From: CAZLQG01 sp964561655 | Lineage (GTDB): Bacteria > Patescibacteriota > Doudnabacteria > UBA920 | Length of the DNA stretch: 34,176 bases | Direction of reading: 5' to 3' | Assembly: GCA_964561655.1 (NCBI GenBank) | Contig: CAZLQG010000005.1 | Span: 1 to 34,176, forward strand | Shown here: one piece after another, positions 1 through 6,249 of the stretch | Layout of the letters: each line of letters begins with the position of its first letter | Numbering within the stretch: position 1 is the first letter of the stretch | Made by a program: the position numbers and the translations under genes | Notes under the pieces: model-generated | Database searches by the model: none | What the model saw: the letters and a program-made list of their open reading frames with translations, nothing else | What the model was told of the DNA's origin: nothing

Positions 1-1174
1 TTTTAGCGTCTCTTTTTGCCAACGGTTCGATTTCCACAGGTTGGTTTATAAGAAAACCGGGTTGCATGGAAACTTCCGGCTTTATCCTGATTGTCTTTTT
101 GAAAATTAGGTCAATAAGCCTGCCTTTCCCGGCAAATTTTTCATATTCAACTTTATGCAAATCCGCATATTTTTTTAGTTGGTTTTCATCAGTCTTGTTT
201 AAATCTATCCCTGTATGTTTTTTGAACAGTTCAAAGTAATCTTGTTTTGGCCATTTGCCTGACCAATCAATTTCTTTGCCTTGATATTTAGTTTTTAACG
301 TGCCGCAAGTTTGTCTGATTACGTTTTGATGCATTTCCTGCAAAAAGTCCATAAGCATTTCAAAGTCCGCGTACGCCCAGTAGAACTCCATTTGGGTGTA
401 ATCCTGTAAATGTTCGCTGCTTATGCCTTCGTTTCTGAAAATCCGTCCGATTTCAAAAACTTTTTCGTAGCCTGCTATCAGCATTTTTTTGAGCGGCAGT
501 TCTAAACTAATGCGCAAATAAAAATTTCTGCTTAGGGCGTTGTGATGCGTTACAAATGGCTCGGCTTCCGCACCGCCGGGCACATTTTCCAATATGGGCA
601 TTTGGACTTCCAAAAAATCTTTTTCAATTAAAAAATTTCTGATAGCCTGCCAAAAAGTGTCTTTTTTTACAAACAGTTGCTTGATTTCAGGATTGGTCAG
701 AATGTCCAAATATCTTTGCCGAAGCCTTGTTTCCTCGTCTTCCAGCCCGTAATGCTCGCTAGGAAGAGGTCTTAAGGCTTTGGCTAGCATTTTGATTTCG
801 TCAGCCTGCAGGGTTTTTTCACCGGTTTTGGTTTTGAAAAGTTTGCCGGTGATTTCTATAAAGTCGCCAATGTCAATATTTTTTATTGCAAATTTAAAAT
901 TGTCTTTGCCTAAGTCTTCGTCTTTAAGTAATACCTGAATTTTCGCATTGCCGTCTTCTATATGGGCAAAAGCGATATTGCCCATATTTCGAAAACTTTT
1001 GATTCTTCCCACCAGAGTAAGCGATTTACCGTTAAGCTTGTCAAATTGTTCAATCGCTTCGGCGTTGGTATGTGTCCGATCAGTTTTTGACGGATACGGT
1101 TCTATCCCCGCCTGCTTGATGTTCTCAAGCTTGCTTTTACGGGTTTTAATTATGTCTTCTAATCTTTCCTGCAT
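1..1174 (-). CDS. lysS: Lysine--tRNA ligase, class II (3' end outside window)
   Basis: The reading frame runs from an ATG at 1174 off the left edge without a stop, about 391 codons. The N-terminal part is an OB-fold anticodon-binding domain (around residues 50-150; SLTLVGRIKS, then FAHIEDGN). The class II core follows, with motif 2 visible as FRNEGISSEH followed by DYTQMEFYWAYADF, the usual LysRS pattern. It charges tRNA-Lys in the cytoplasm. The core lacks the final motif 3 only because the window ends. It has its own promoter at 1262-1291 and a leader of about 80 nt with alternative hairpins. It is transcribed divergently from the small gene at 1336. No Shine-Dalgarno is seen before the ATG. 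Identity is near certain; the archaeal class I enzyme is excluded by these motifs. Confidence 0.95.
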   Translation of the reverse strand, partial: MQERLEDIIKTRKSKLENIKQAGIEPYPSKTDRTHTNAEAIEQFDKLNGKSLTLVGRIKSFRNMGNIAFAHIEDGNAKIQVLLKDEDLGKDNFKFAIKNIDIGDFIEITGKLFKTKTGEKTLQADEIKMLAKALRPLPSEHYGLEDEETRLRQRYLDILTNPEIKQLFVKKDTFWQAIRNFLIEKDFLEVQMPILENVPGGAEAEPFVTHHNALSRNFYLRISLELPLKKMLIAGYEKVFEIGRIFRNEGISSEHLQDYTQMEFYWAYADFEMLMDFLQEMHQNVIRQTCGTLKTKYQGKEIDWSGKWPKQDYFELFKKHTGIDLNKTDENQLKKYADLHKVEYEKFAGKGRLIDLIFKKTIRIKPEVSMQPGFLINQPVEIEPLAKRDAK

Positions 1175-1175
1175 A

Positions 1176-1236
1176 TACGGAAATTTTATAGTAATTTACG
1201 GAAAACTGCAGAAATTCAATCCTGTAGATTTCCGTA
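1176..1236 (-). promoter_or_regulatory. lysS leader with mutually exclusive hairpins
   Basis: On the minus strand, arm TACGGAAAT (1236-1228) is complementary to two later copies of TTTCCGTA. One is at 1204-1197 and forms an 8-bp stem that continues with CT/AG and CAG/CTG pairs. The other is at 1183-1176, directly before the ATG at 1174, and gives a 9-bp stem with the first arm. Only one can form at a time, and the second would bury the translation start. This looks like a translational switch; the ligand or trigger is unknown. Confidence 0.45.
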
Positions 1237-1261
1237 GCATTTTATTTAATTTCAGGTTTTC

Positions 1262-1291
1262 ATTATAACAAAAAATAGTTAATTTTACCAA
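1262..1291 (-). promoter_or_regulatory. lysS promoter
   Basis: On the minus strand there is TTGGTA, an 18-bp spacer and TATAAT, with an extended -10 TG one base upstream. Transcription would start near 1255. It lies back to back with the promoter of the 1336 gene. Confidence 0.65.
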
Positions 1292-1299
1292 ATTGCTTC

Positions 1300-1328
1300 T
1301 TGACTTAGAATAAAAGTATATGTATTAT
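1300..1328 (+). promoter_or_regulatory. Promoter of the 1336 gene (leaderless)
   Basis: TTGACT, exactly 17 bp, then TATTAT. The -10 box ends at 1328 and the ATG begins at 1336, leaving 7 nt, so transcription should begin at or next to the start codon. Confidence 0.75.
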
Positions 1329-1335
1329 TTTTCGC

Positions 1336-1620
1336 ATGGAATATGACAGGAGGAATCTCATTGCCACGCAGGCATTGTCCCAAATGCTCGTTGAAGCAAG
1401 GATATCTAATCTTGCTTGGCGGGCACTTTGCTTGCTTTTAAGGGAGGATATCAAAGCTGCACGGCGGTCCAATTCGGATCCAAAGATTTGGAGTTCGGAG
1501 GACTTGCCTCTTCTCTTCGAGGTTGGGCACGCTCATGGAAGTGCGGAGGAACCTATCGAGGTTCAAGAGCTCAAAGAGTTCGTTCAATTTCTAACCGATG
1601 CAGCCAGGGCAGAAGAGTAG
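1336..1620 (+). CDS. Small orphan protein, leaderless gene, unknown function
   Basis: This gene encodes 94 residues. I do not recognise a family. The protein is predicted helical and soluble, with an acidic C-terminal half (EEPIEVQELKEF, ending DAARAEE), three tryptophans and no signal or membrane segment. It is likely real because a near-consensus promoter ends 7 nt before the ATG and a perfect 10-bp-stem terminator follows 16 nt after the stop. Codon use differs from its neighbours: many GAG, CGG, AGG and CTC codons where nearby genes prefer GAA, AGA and TTA. The gene at 26005 has the same arrangement although the proteins are not alike. A recent arrival or a fast-evolving accessory gene would both fit. 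Confidence 0.7.
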   Translation: MEYDRRNLIATQALSQMLVEARISNLAWRALCLLLREDIKAARRSNSDPKIWSSEDLPLLFEVGHAHGSAEEPIEVQELKEFVQFLTDAARAEE

Positions 1621-1631
1621 GCGCCGTCAAT

Positions 1632-1672
1632 CAAAAAGTCCGGTCCCTTTGCTGAGGACCGGACTGCTTTTA
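1632..1672. terminator. Bidirectional terminator between the 1336 gene and greA
   Basis: AGTCCGGTCC (1637-1646) pairs perfectly with GGACCGGACT (1656-1665) around a 9-nt loop. An A-run lies on the left and a T-run on the right, so it can end transcription from both converging genes. The right T-run overlaps the greA stop codon. Confidence 0.9.
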
Positions 1673-2131
1673 TTCTATACTTACTATTTCGTATTCCATT
1701 TCCCCTGCCGGGGTATAAACTTTGAATATTTGTCCAATTTTCTTTCCGAGCAGTGTTTTTCCCACCAGCGATTCATTGGAAATTTTGCCTTCTTTCGGGT
1801 TGGCTTCATTGCTGCCCACAATTGTGTATTTTTTTACTTGTCTGCCGACTTTGATAGTAACCGTGGAGCCAATACTTACATTGGAGTGACGGGTGTTAGT
1901 AGTAATGATTTCCGCACTTTTTATAATGTTTTCTATTTCTTGGATTCTGCCTTCAATGAAGCTCTGTTCTTCTCTGGCCTGTGCGTAGTCGGCATTTTCG
2001 GATAAATCCCCATGCGCCGCCGCTTCCCGAATTCGTTCAATCACGTCCGGACGTTTTTTGTTAACTAAGTCTTTTAATTCTTCGTTTAGTTTTTGTAGCC
2101 CTTCCCTAGTAAGCAAATACTTTTTTGACAT
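1670..2131 (-). CDS. greA: Transcription elongation factor GreA
   Basis: The product has 153 residues, close to the usual 158. An N-terminal antiparallel coiled coil (about residues 1-75) contains the acidic tip of the family in DLSENADYAQAREEQ. A C-terminal FKBP-like domain follows (about 80-153; IGSTVTIKV, then NESLVGKTLLGKKIG). GreA inserts the coiled coil into the RNA polymerase secondary channel and stimulates cleavage of backtracked transcripts. The gene has its own promoter at 2162-2190, and its stop overlaps the shared terminator. There is no clear Shine-Dalgarno. gyrB lies upstream on the same strand but is separated by 179 bp, so greA is probably a separate unit. Confidence 0.96.
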   Translation of the reverse strand: MSKKYLLTREGLQKLNEELKDLVNKKRPDVIERIREAAAHGDLSENADYAQAREEQSFIEGRIQEIENIIKSAEIITTNTRHSNVSIGSTVTIKVGRQVKKYTIVGSNEANPKEGKISNESLVGKTLLGKKIGQIFKVYTPAGEMEYEIVSIE

Positions 2132-2161
2132 TTATGGATTTTGATAAATTTTACTTGGTAT

Positions 2162-2190
2162 ATTCTAAACTATGCTGTTTATTTCGTCAA
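2162..2190 (-). promoter_or_regulatory. greA promoter
   Basis: The minus strand reads TTGACG, a 17-bp spacer, then TAGAAT. The expected start near 2155 gives a leader of about 24 nt. The remaining spacer to gyrB (2191-2310) shows no convincing terminator. Confidence 0.7.
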
Positions 2191-2310
2191 TTATTAAATA
2201 AATGCACGGATTGTTTAATTTTAAATATACAAATTCTTTACCCGTTTGACCGTTTCGATTGGCACTCAAGGTGGTGAGTAAAGTTGAACTACAGGCTTAG
2301 TGTAAAAAGT

Positions 2311-4380
2311 CTAGATATCTAAATTTTTCACGGCTTTAGCGTGCGTGGTAATAAATCGTTTTCTGGGGGGAACTTCGTCGCCCATAAGGGTTTCAAAGAT
2401 TTCGCTGACTTTTTCCGCGTCTTCAATTTTTACCTGAAGCATTACCCGGTTTTCCGGGTCCATGGTGGTTTCCCAAAGCTGGCCGGGGTTCATTTCTCCC
2501 AAACCTTTGTAGCGCTGAATATTATATTTCATTCCTGCAACTTCTCCGCTTTCTCCGCCTTCTGATTCCGGCTGGGATGATGGTTCTTCTAACTGGTTTT
2601 CTGTTTTTTTCCTTGATTCTTGTTTTTTGCTTCTTGATTCTGTTAATAAGTCTTTTAAGATTTCATCTTTTTCATCATCTGAAAAAGCGTATTGAAATTT
2701 TTTACCTACCTGAACACGGTATAAAGGCGGCTGAGCGATATAAAGGTGGCCAAGCTTGATAATGTCGGGAAAATATCTATAAAATAAAGTCAAAAGCAGG
2801 GTGCGAATGTGAGCGCCGTCAACGTCCGCGTCAGTCATAATAATTACGCGGTGGTAGCGGAGTTTGCTCATGTCCAGCATGTCGCCTACGCCCGTACCCA
2901 AAGCAATCACAAGGTTTTTTATTTCTTGGTTGGTCAGCATCTTGTCCAGCCGCGCTCTTTCTACATTTAAAATTTTCCCTCTTAAAGGCAATATTGCCTG
3001 GAAATTTCTGTCTCTTCCCTGTTTGGCGCTTCCTCCCGCGCTGTCCCCTTCTACTATGTAGAGTTCGCATTTGGAGGGGTCGGACTCGCTGCAGTCAGCA
3101 AGTTTGCCTGGGAGCGCAAGACCTTCCAAGAGGCCTTTTCTAATGACAGAATCGCGTGCGGCTCGCGCGGCCATCCTAGCTTTGGCTGCTAAAATCACCT
3201 TTTCAATAATTTTGCCGGCTTCCTGCGGGTGCTCTTCTAGATAAATTTCCAGTGCGTTTCCTACCACACTTTCCACCGCGGTTCTGACTTCCGGGTTTCC
3301 AAGTTTGGCTTTTGTCTGGCCCTCAAATTGCGGATTTGGAAGTTTTACAGAAATAATCGCGCTTAGTCCTTCGCGCATATCTTCGCCGGTGAGCTTATCG
3401 TTTCCTTTGAGTACGTTATTTTTGGTGGCATAATTATTGACGCACCGTGTTAAGGCCGCCCTAAAGCCGGTTACATGCATGCCGCCTTCCAGGTTAAATT
3501 CGTTATTGGCGTAGGCGAGGATTCTTTCGTCATAATCGTCAGTGTATTGTATTGCGACCTCCACTAAAGTATCGCCTTCCATTTTGTTAATGTAAATCGG
3601 AGAGCTTTTAGTTTTTTTATTGCGGTTGAGGCGGTTAATATAACTTACAAGTCCGCCTTCAAAATAGTATTGGTAAGTAAGTCCGACTCGTTCATCAGTA
3701 ATAATAAAATGCAAACCCTTAGTAAGGTAGGCTTGGCTTCTTAAATGCTGGGTGACGGTTCTGAGTTTGAATTCCGTGGTTTCAAAAACGCTTTTGTCCG
3801 GGTAAAAAGTTATGGAAGTGCCCGTGGGATCAGGGTCGTTTTTGCTAACTTTACCGGTTGTTTTAACTTTGGATACAGGTTTGCCTAGTTTATATCTCTG
3901 TTCGTAGATATTTCCATCCCTTTTGACTTGCGCGATTACTTCAGTGGAAAGCGCGTTGACCACGGAAACGCCTACGCCGTGAAGGCCGCCGGAAACTTTA
4001 TAGCCGCTTTTTTCGCCGCCAAACTTACCTCCCGCGTGCAAAACTGTCAGCACTGTTTCCAAAGCTGATTTTTTGGTAGTCTTATGGGTCTCTACTGGGA
4101 TCCCGCGGCCGTTGTCCACAACTGTTACTCCGCCGTCTTTTTGCAAAAGCACTCCGACTTTATTAGCATGTCCTGCCATAGCTTCGTCTACCGCGTTGTC
4201 CACGACTTCCCAAACTAAGTGGTGCAGACCGCTTTCGCTCGTAGAGCCAATGTACATTCCCGGGCGTTTTCTTACTGGTTCAAGCCCTTCTAAAACGGTA
4301 ATGCTTTCCGCTGAATAACCTTGGGATTTTCCGCCAGAGGTGGATCCGTCTTTGGCGGGTTTTTCTTCTTTTTTTGCCAT
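2311..4380 (-). CDS. gyrB: DNA gyrase subunit B
   Basis: The product has 689 residues, a little longer than the short-form family. The GHKL ATPase comes first (RKRPGMYIGST, EVVDNAVDEAMAG, GGLHGVGVSVVNALS), then the transducer. The TOPRIM domain follows from about residue 445, with EGDSAGGSAKQGRDR and DADVDGAH, the catalytic and metal-binding residues. The C-terminal tail is present (IQRYKGLGEMNP). With GyrA it introduces negative supercoils. There are two oddities. Residues about 8-17 are encoded by a GGATCC-centred palindromic repeat. A low-complexity Ser/Lys/Glu-rich stretch of about 35 residues, made of tandem GAATCAAG-like units (about 2535-2665), interrupts the TOPRIM region before the KYNIQRYKGLGE motif. 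ParE is the alternative paralogue; the gyrase name is favoured but rests on general similarity. Confidence 0.93.
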   Translation of the reverse strand: MAKKEEKPAKDGSTSGGKSQGYSAESITVLEGLEPVRKRPGMYIGSTSESGLHHLVWEVVDNAVDEAMAGHANKVGVLLQKDGGVTVVDNGRGIPVETHKTTKKSALETVLTVLHAGGKFGGEKSGYKVSGGLHGVGVSVVNALSTEVIAQVKRDGNIYEQRYKLGKPVSKVKTTGKVSKNDPDPTGTSITFYPDKSVFETTEFKLRTVTQHLRSQAYLTKGLHFIITDERVGLTYQYYFEGGLVSYINRLNRNKKTKSSPIYINKMEGDTLVEVAIQYTDDYDERILAYANNEFNLEGGMHVTGFRAALTRCVNNYATKNNVLKGNDKLTGEDMREGLSAIISVKLPNPQFEGQTKAKLGNPEVRTAVESVVGNALEIYLEEHPQEAGKIIEKVILAAKARMAARAARDSVIRKGLLEGLALPGKLADCSESDPSKCELYIVEGDSAGGSAKQGRDRNFQAILPLRGKILNVERARLDKMLTNQEIKNLVIALGTGVGDMLDMSKLRYHRVIIMTDADVDGAHIRTLLLTLFYRYFPDIIKLGHLYIAQPPLYRVQVGKKFQYAFSDDEKDEILKDLLTESRSKKQESRKKTENQLEEPSSQPESEGGESGEVAGMKYNIQRYKGLGEMNPGQLWETTMDPENRVMLQVKIEDAEKVSEIFETLMGDEVPPRKRFITTHAKAVKNLDI
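4331..4358. repeat. GGATCC-centred palindromic repeat inside gyrB
   Basis: The 28-bp palindrome begins CCGCCAGAGG, has GGATCC at its centre and ends TGGCGG. It pairs along its whole length, allowing three G-T wobbles. A sister copy lies in atpD at 18443-18470. Here it encodes the disordered start of GyrB (DGSTSGG) without breaking the frame. Confidence 0.8.
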
Positions 4381-4493
4381 AAAATAAATAAGTATCAGGC
4401 AGTTTCTATCAAGTATTAAACCAGTTAATTCTTGATTTTTACTGCTCGATACGTATTACTTTCGTAAAAATTTATCCTGTTTTTCACCTTTAT

Positions 4494-4516
4494 ATTTTAG
4501 CACATTTGAGCTAAAA
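4494..4516 (-). promoter_or_regulatory. gyrB promoter with overlapping palindrome
   Basis: The minus strand carries an extended -10, TGCTAAAAT (4502-4494), with no good -35. The arms TTTTAGC and GCTAAAA (4495-4501 and 4510-4516) form a perfect inverted repeat with an 8-nt centre that covers the -10 box, as an operator would. The leader to gyrB would be about 105 nt. Confidence 0.5.
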
Positions 4517-4552
4517 TTTCTAGTGATTTTATGGCCATTTTTTGGCTTATTT

Positions 4553-4592
4553 AAGCAAAAAATCGGCTGTTGCTTAAGGTAACCTTAAAGCA
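4553..4592 (-). terminator. Hairpin after the PheRS gene, possible terminator
   Basis: TTAAGGTAACCTTAA (4574-4588) is a perfect palindrome whose stem extends to GCTT/AAGC with one bulge. On the minus strand a run of six T follows about 12 nt later (4560-4555). The distance to the T-run is long, so termination is only likely. The rest of the 264-bp gap holds AT-rich sequence, a small GCC/GGC hairpin and the gyrB promoter. Confidence 0.4.
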
Positions 4593-4644
4593 GTCGAATT
4601 TATGCACAGTTTTGACTCTTCTACAAGCCCAGCGACCAAAATTT

Positions 4645-5781
4645 TTAACGCAACTGCGCGTTATATATCCTTTTCGTTTCTTCGTAGAGTTTGTTTTGCA
4701 ACGGCTCGACTTCCTCTGCTTTTAGTGTTCTTTCGGGGCTTCTGTAAATTACGCGGTAAGTATAACTCATTCTGTCTTTGCCGAATTTTTCTTCGTTTCC
4801 GTATTTATCCAATAGTTTGACCTCTTCCACCAAATCTTTTCCTATTTCTCTTATAAGGTCAAAATAATCATTTGGTACGAAGTTTTTGCCTACTATAAAA
4901 GAAATATCTCTAATTACAGGAGGGTATTTACTAACTTCCTTGAATTTATTTCCAAGTTTAAGTTGTTTTTTAACTCGCGCGTCTGTTGACCACAAAAGAC
5001 GAATGTCTGGTAATTCCATGTCGATAATGGCTAAACGTTCTATACCAAAACCATAAGCCCAACCGTGGTAGCCTTCAATTCCGAAGTTTTTCATTACGCC
5101 CTCACGGTTCATTCCGCCACCCAAAACTTCTACCCATTTACCGTTTATCTCAATTTCCATTTCTACTGAAGGATCTGTGTATGGGAAAGTGTCTTCGTTA
5201 AATCTATATTTTACTTTTTGGCCAAAAATACTTTGCGCAATTTGCGTTAAGACAGTTTTTAAGTCGTCTAAAGTAAGTGGTTTTTTTCCATCTGGTACCA
5301 AGTAAGTTCCGCCTATTTGATGAAAGACATTCATATGTTTACGGTCAATTTCATCTTTACGGTAAACTTTGCCGTAACAAATAACACCCAAAGGCTCTCC
5401 CTTTTTTGCTCTTTCCTGAATTTCTGGTCTAGTGAAATAATAATACCACATAACAGTGTCATGCGTACGTAGGATATTCTTTTCGTCTATGTAGTAAGTG
5501 TCAGATTTACTTCTTGCCGGATGGTCCGAAGCAAAATTGAATTTATCGAAACTAACGTCCGTAGGTGTAATTTCCGGAATTTTAATTATGTCAAAATCTT
5601 TTTGCGCATCTACACTGCATATTTTATCAACCAACTCTTTAATTGGGCTTCCTTCTGTTCTGGATAAATCTGGCATTGCTAAATAACGCTTTATCCTTAA
5701 AGCTTCAAAATCTTTGCGTTTATTAAGTTCTTTAATTAGACGCTCTTCCTCGCTAGTGTCAACTATTATATGTTTACCCAT
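4645..5781 (-). CDS. Single-chain phenylalanine--tRNA ligase (PheS core fused to FDX-ACB domain)
   Basis: The protein has 378 residues. Residues about 35-275 are the class II PheRS catalytic core: motif 2 around 139-157 (VYRKDEIDRKH, NVFHQ), TFPYTDPSVEMEIE at 198-211, EVLGGGM at 218-224, and motif 3 as GWAYGFGIERLAI at 240-252. Residues about 283-378 are an FDX-ACB anticodon-binding domain (SKYPPVIRDISF, IGKDLVEEVKLLDKY, YRVIYRSPERTL). In ordinary bacteria that domain ends PheT, not PheS. The order matches monomeric mitochondrial PheRS, and so does the wording at LPDIRLLW and SKYPPVI. The long N-terminal coiled coil of bacterial PheS is reduced to about 30 residues. The Glu usual after FHQ (FHQxEG) is Gly157. 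The gene starts 7 bp after the stop of a free PheT-type OB domain, so the two are probably co-translated. No PheT catalytic-like or editing domain is present in the window. Confidence 0.92.
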   Translation of the reverse strand: MGKHIIVDTSEEERLIKELNKRKDFEALRIKRYLAMPDLSRTEGSPIKELVDKICSVDAQKDFDIIKIPEITPTDVSFDKFNFASDHPARSKSDTYYIDEKNILRTHDTVMWYYYFTRPEIQERAKKGEPLGVICYGKVYRKDEIDRKHMNVFHQIGGTYLVPDGKKPLTLDDLKTVLTQIAQSIFGQKVKYRFNEDTFPYTDPSVEMEIEINGKWVEVLGGGMNREGVMKNFGIEGYHGWAYGFGIERLAIIDMELPDIRLLWSTDARVKKQLKLGNKFKEVSKYPPVIRDISFIVGKNFVPNDYFDLIREIGKDLVEEVKLLDKYGNEEKFGKDRMSYTYRVIYRSPERTLKAEEVEPLQNKLYEETKRIYNAQLR

Positions 5782-5788
5782 AACTAAA

Positions 5789-6208
5789 CTATTGTATCAT
5801 TTCAGATTTAAATTGACTACCTAGTTTAATGTCGTTTTTTAGAACCATTATTTCCTGTCTTGGTTCATTAGAGAGGTTTAATTCAAAGGCCGCACAAATC
5901 ATTCCTTGGCTTTCTATGCCGCGGATTTTGGCCTTTTCTAAAATAAAGCCCTGATGGTCTTTGGAATGAATATCTTGGGCTATCTTGGCTCCCGGTAAAG
6001 CCAGCGCTACTATGTCTTCAATGTCAAAATTGGAAGCGCCGCAGACTATTGGGTAGACTTCTCTGTCTCCGAGTAAAAGTTTAACAACCCTAAGCCTGTC
6101 CGCGTTAGGGTGATTTTCTATTGCAACTACTTTAGCTGCAAAAATATTTTTATAATTTGATTGTTTAGCAGTGAAGAGTTTTTTTAGAAAGTCAAATAAG
6201 AAACCCAT
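5789..6208 (-). CDS. Free-standing tRNA-binding OB domain, PheT N-terminal / YtpR type
   Basis: About 139 residues counted from the ATG at 6208; an upstream in-frame extension to 6280 runs into the previous gene and is not preferred. After about 20 residues comes the EMAP-II/Trbp-like OB fold: VVAIENHPNADRLRVVKL, YPIVCGASNF, VALALPGAKIA, and KAKIRGIESQGMICAAFEL. This matches the B2 module near the N-terminus of bacterial PheT almost motif by motif, but the frame stops after it. The gene sits 41 nt after the pilin-like gene and 7 nt before the single-chain PheRS. I infer that it supplies tRNA binding in trans to that enzyme. YtpR is the alternative name for a stand-alone protein of this type. 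Confidence 0.85.
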   Translation of the reverse strand: MGFLFDFLKKLFTAKQSNYKNIFAAKVVAIENHPNADRLRVVKLLLGDREVYPIVCGASNFDIEDIVALALPGAKIAQDIHSKDHQGFILEKAKIRGIESQGMICAAFELNLSNEPRQEIMVLKNDIKLGSQFKSEMIQ

Positions 6209-6249
6209 GAGATTTTTATTTATTGATTGTAATCCATGGTATCTGTGTT

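Noticed and set aside
1176..1260. T-box riboswitch before lysS
   Set aside because: No T-box consensus or specifier stem can be found and the leader is too short.
948..1268. Plus-strand frame of 106 codons
   Set aside because: It lies antisense to the clear lysS frame and has no promoter or conserved wording.
2132..2310. Hidden gene or terminator between gyrB and greA
   Set aside because: Only a weak ACTC/GAGT inverted repeat and the greA promoter are visible.
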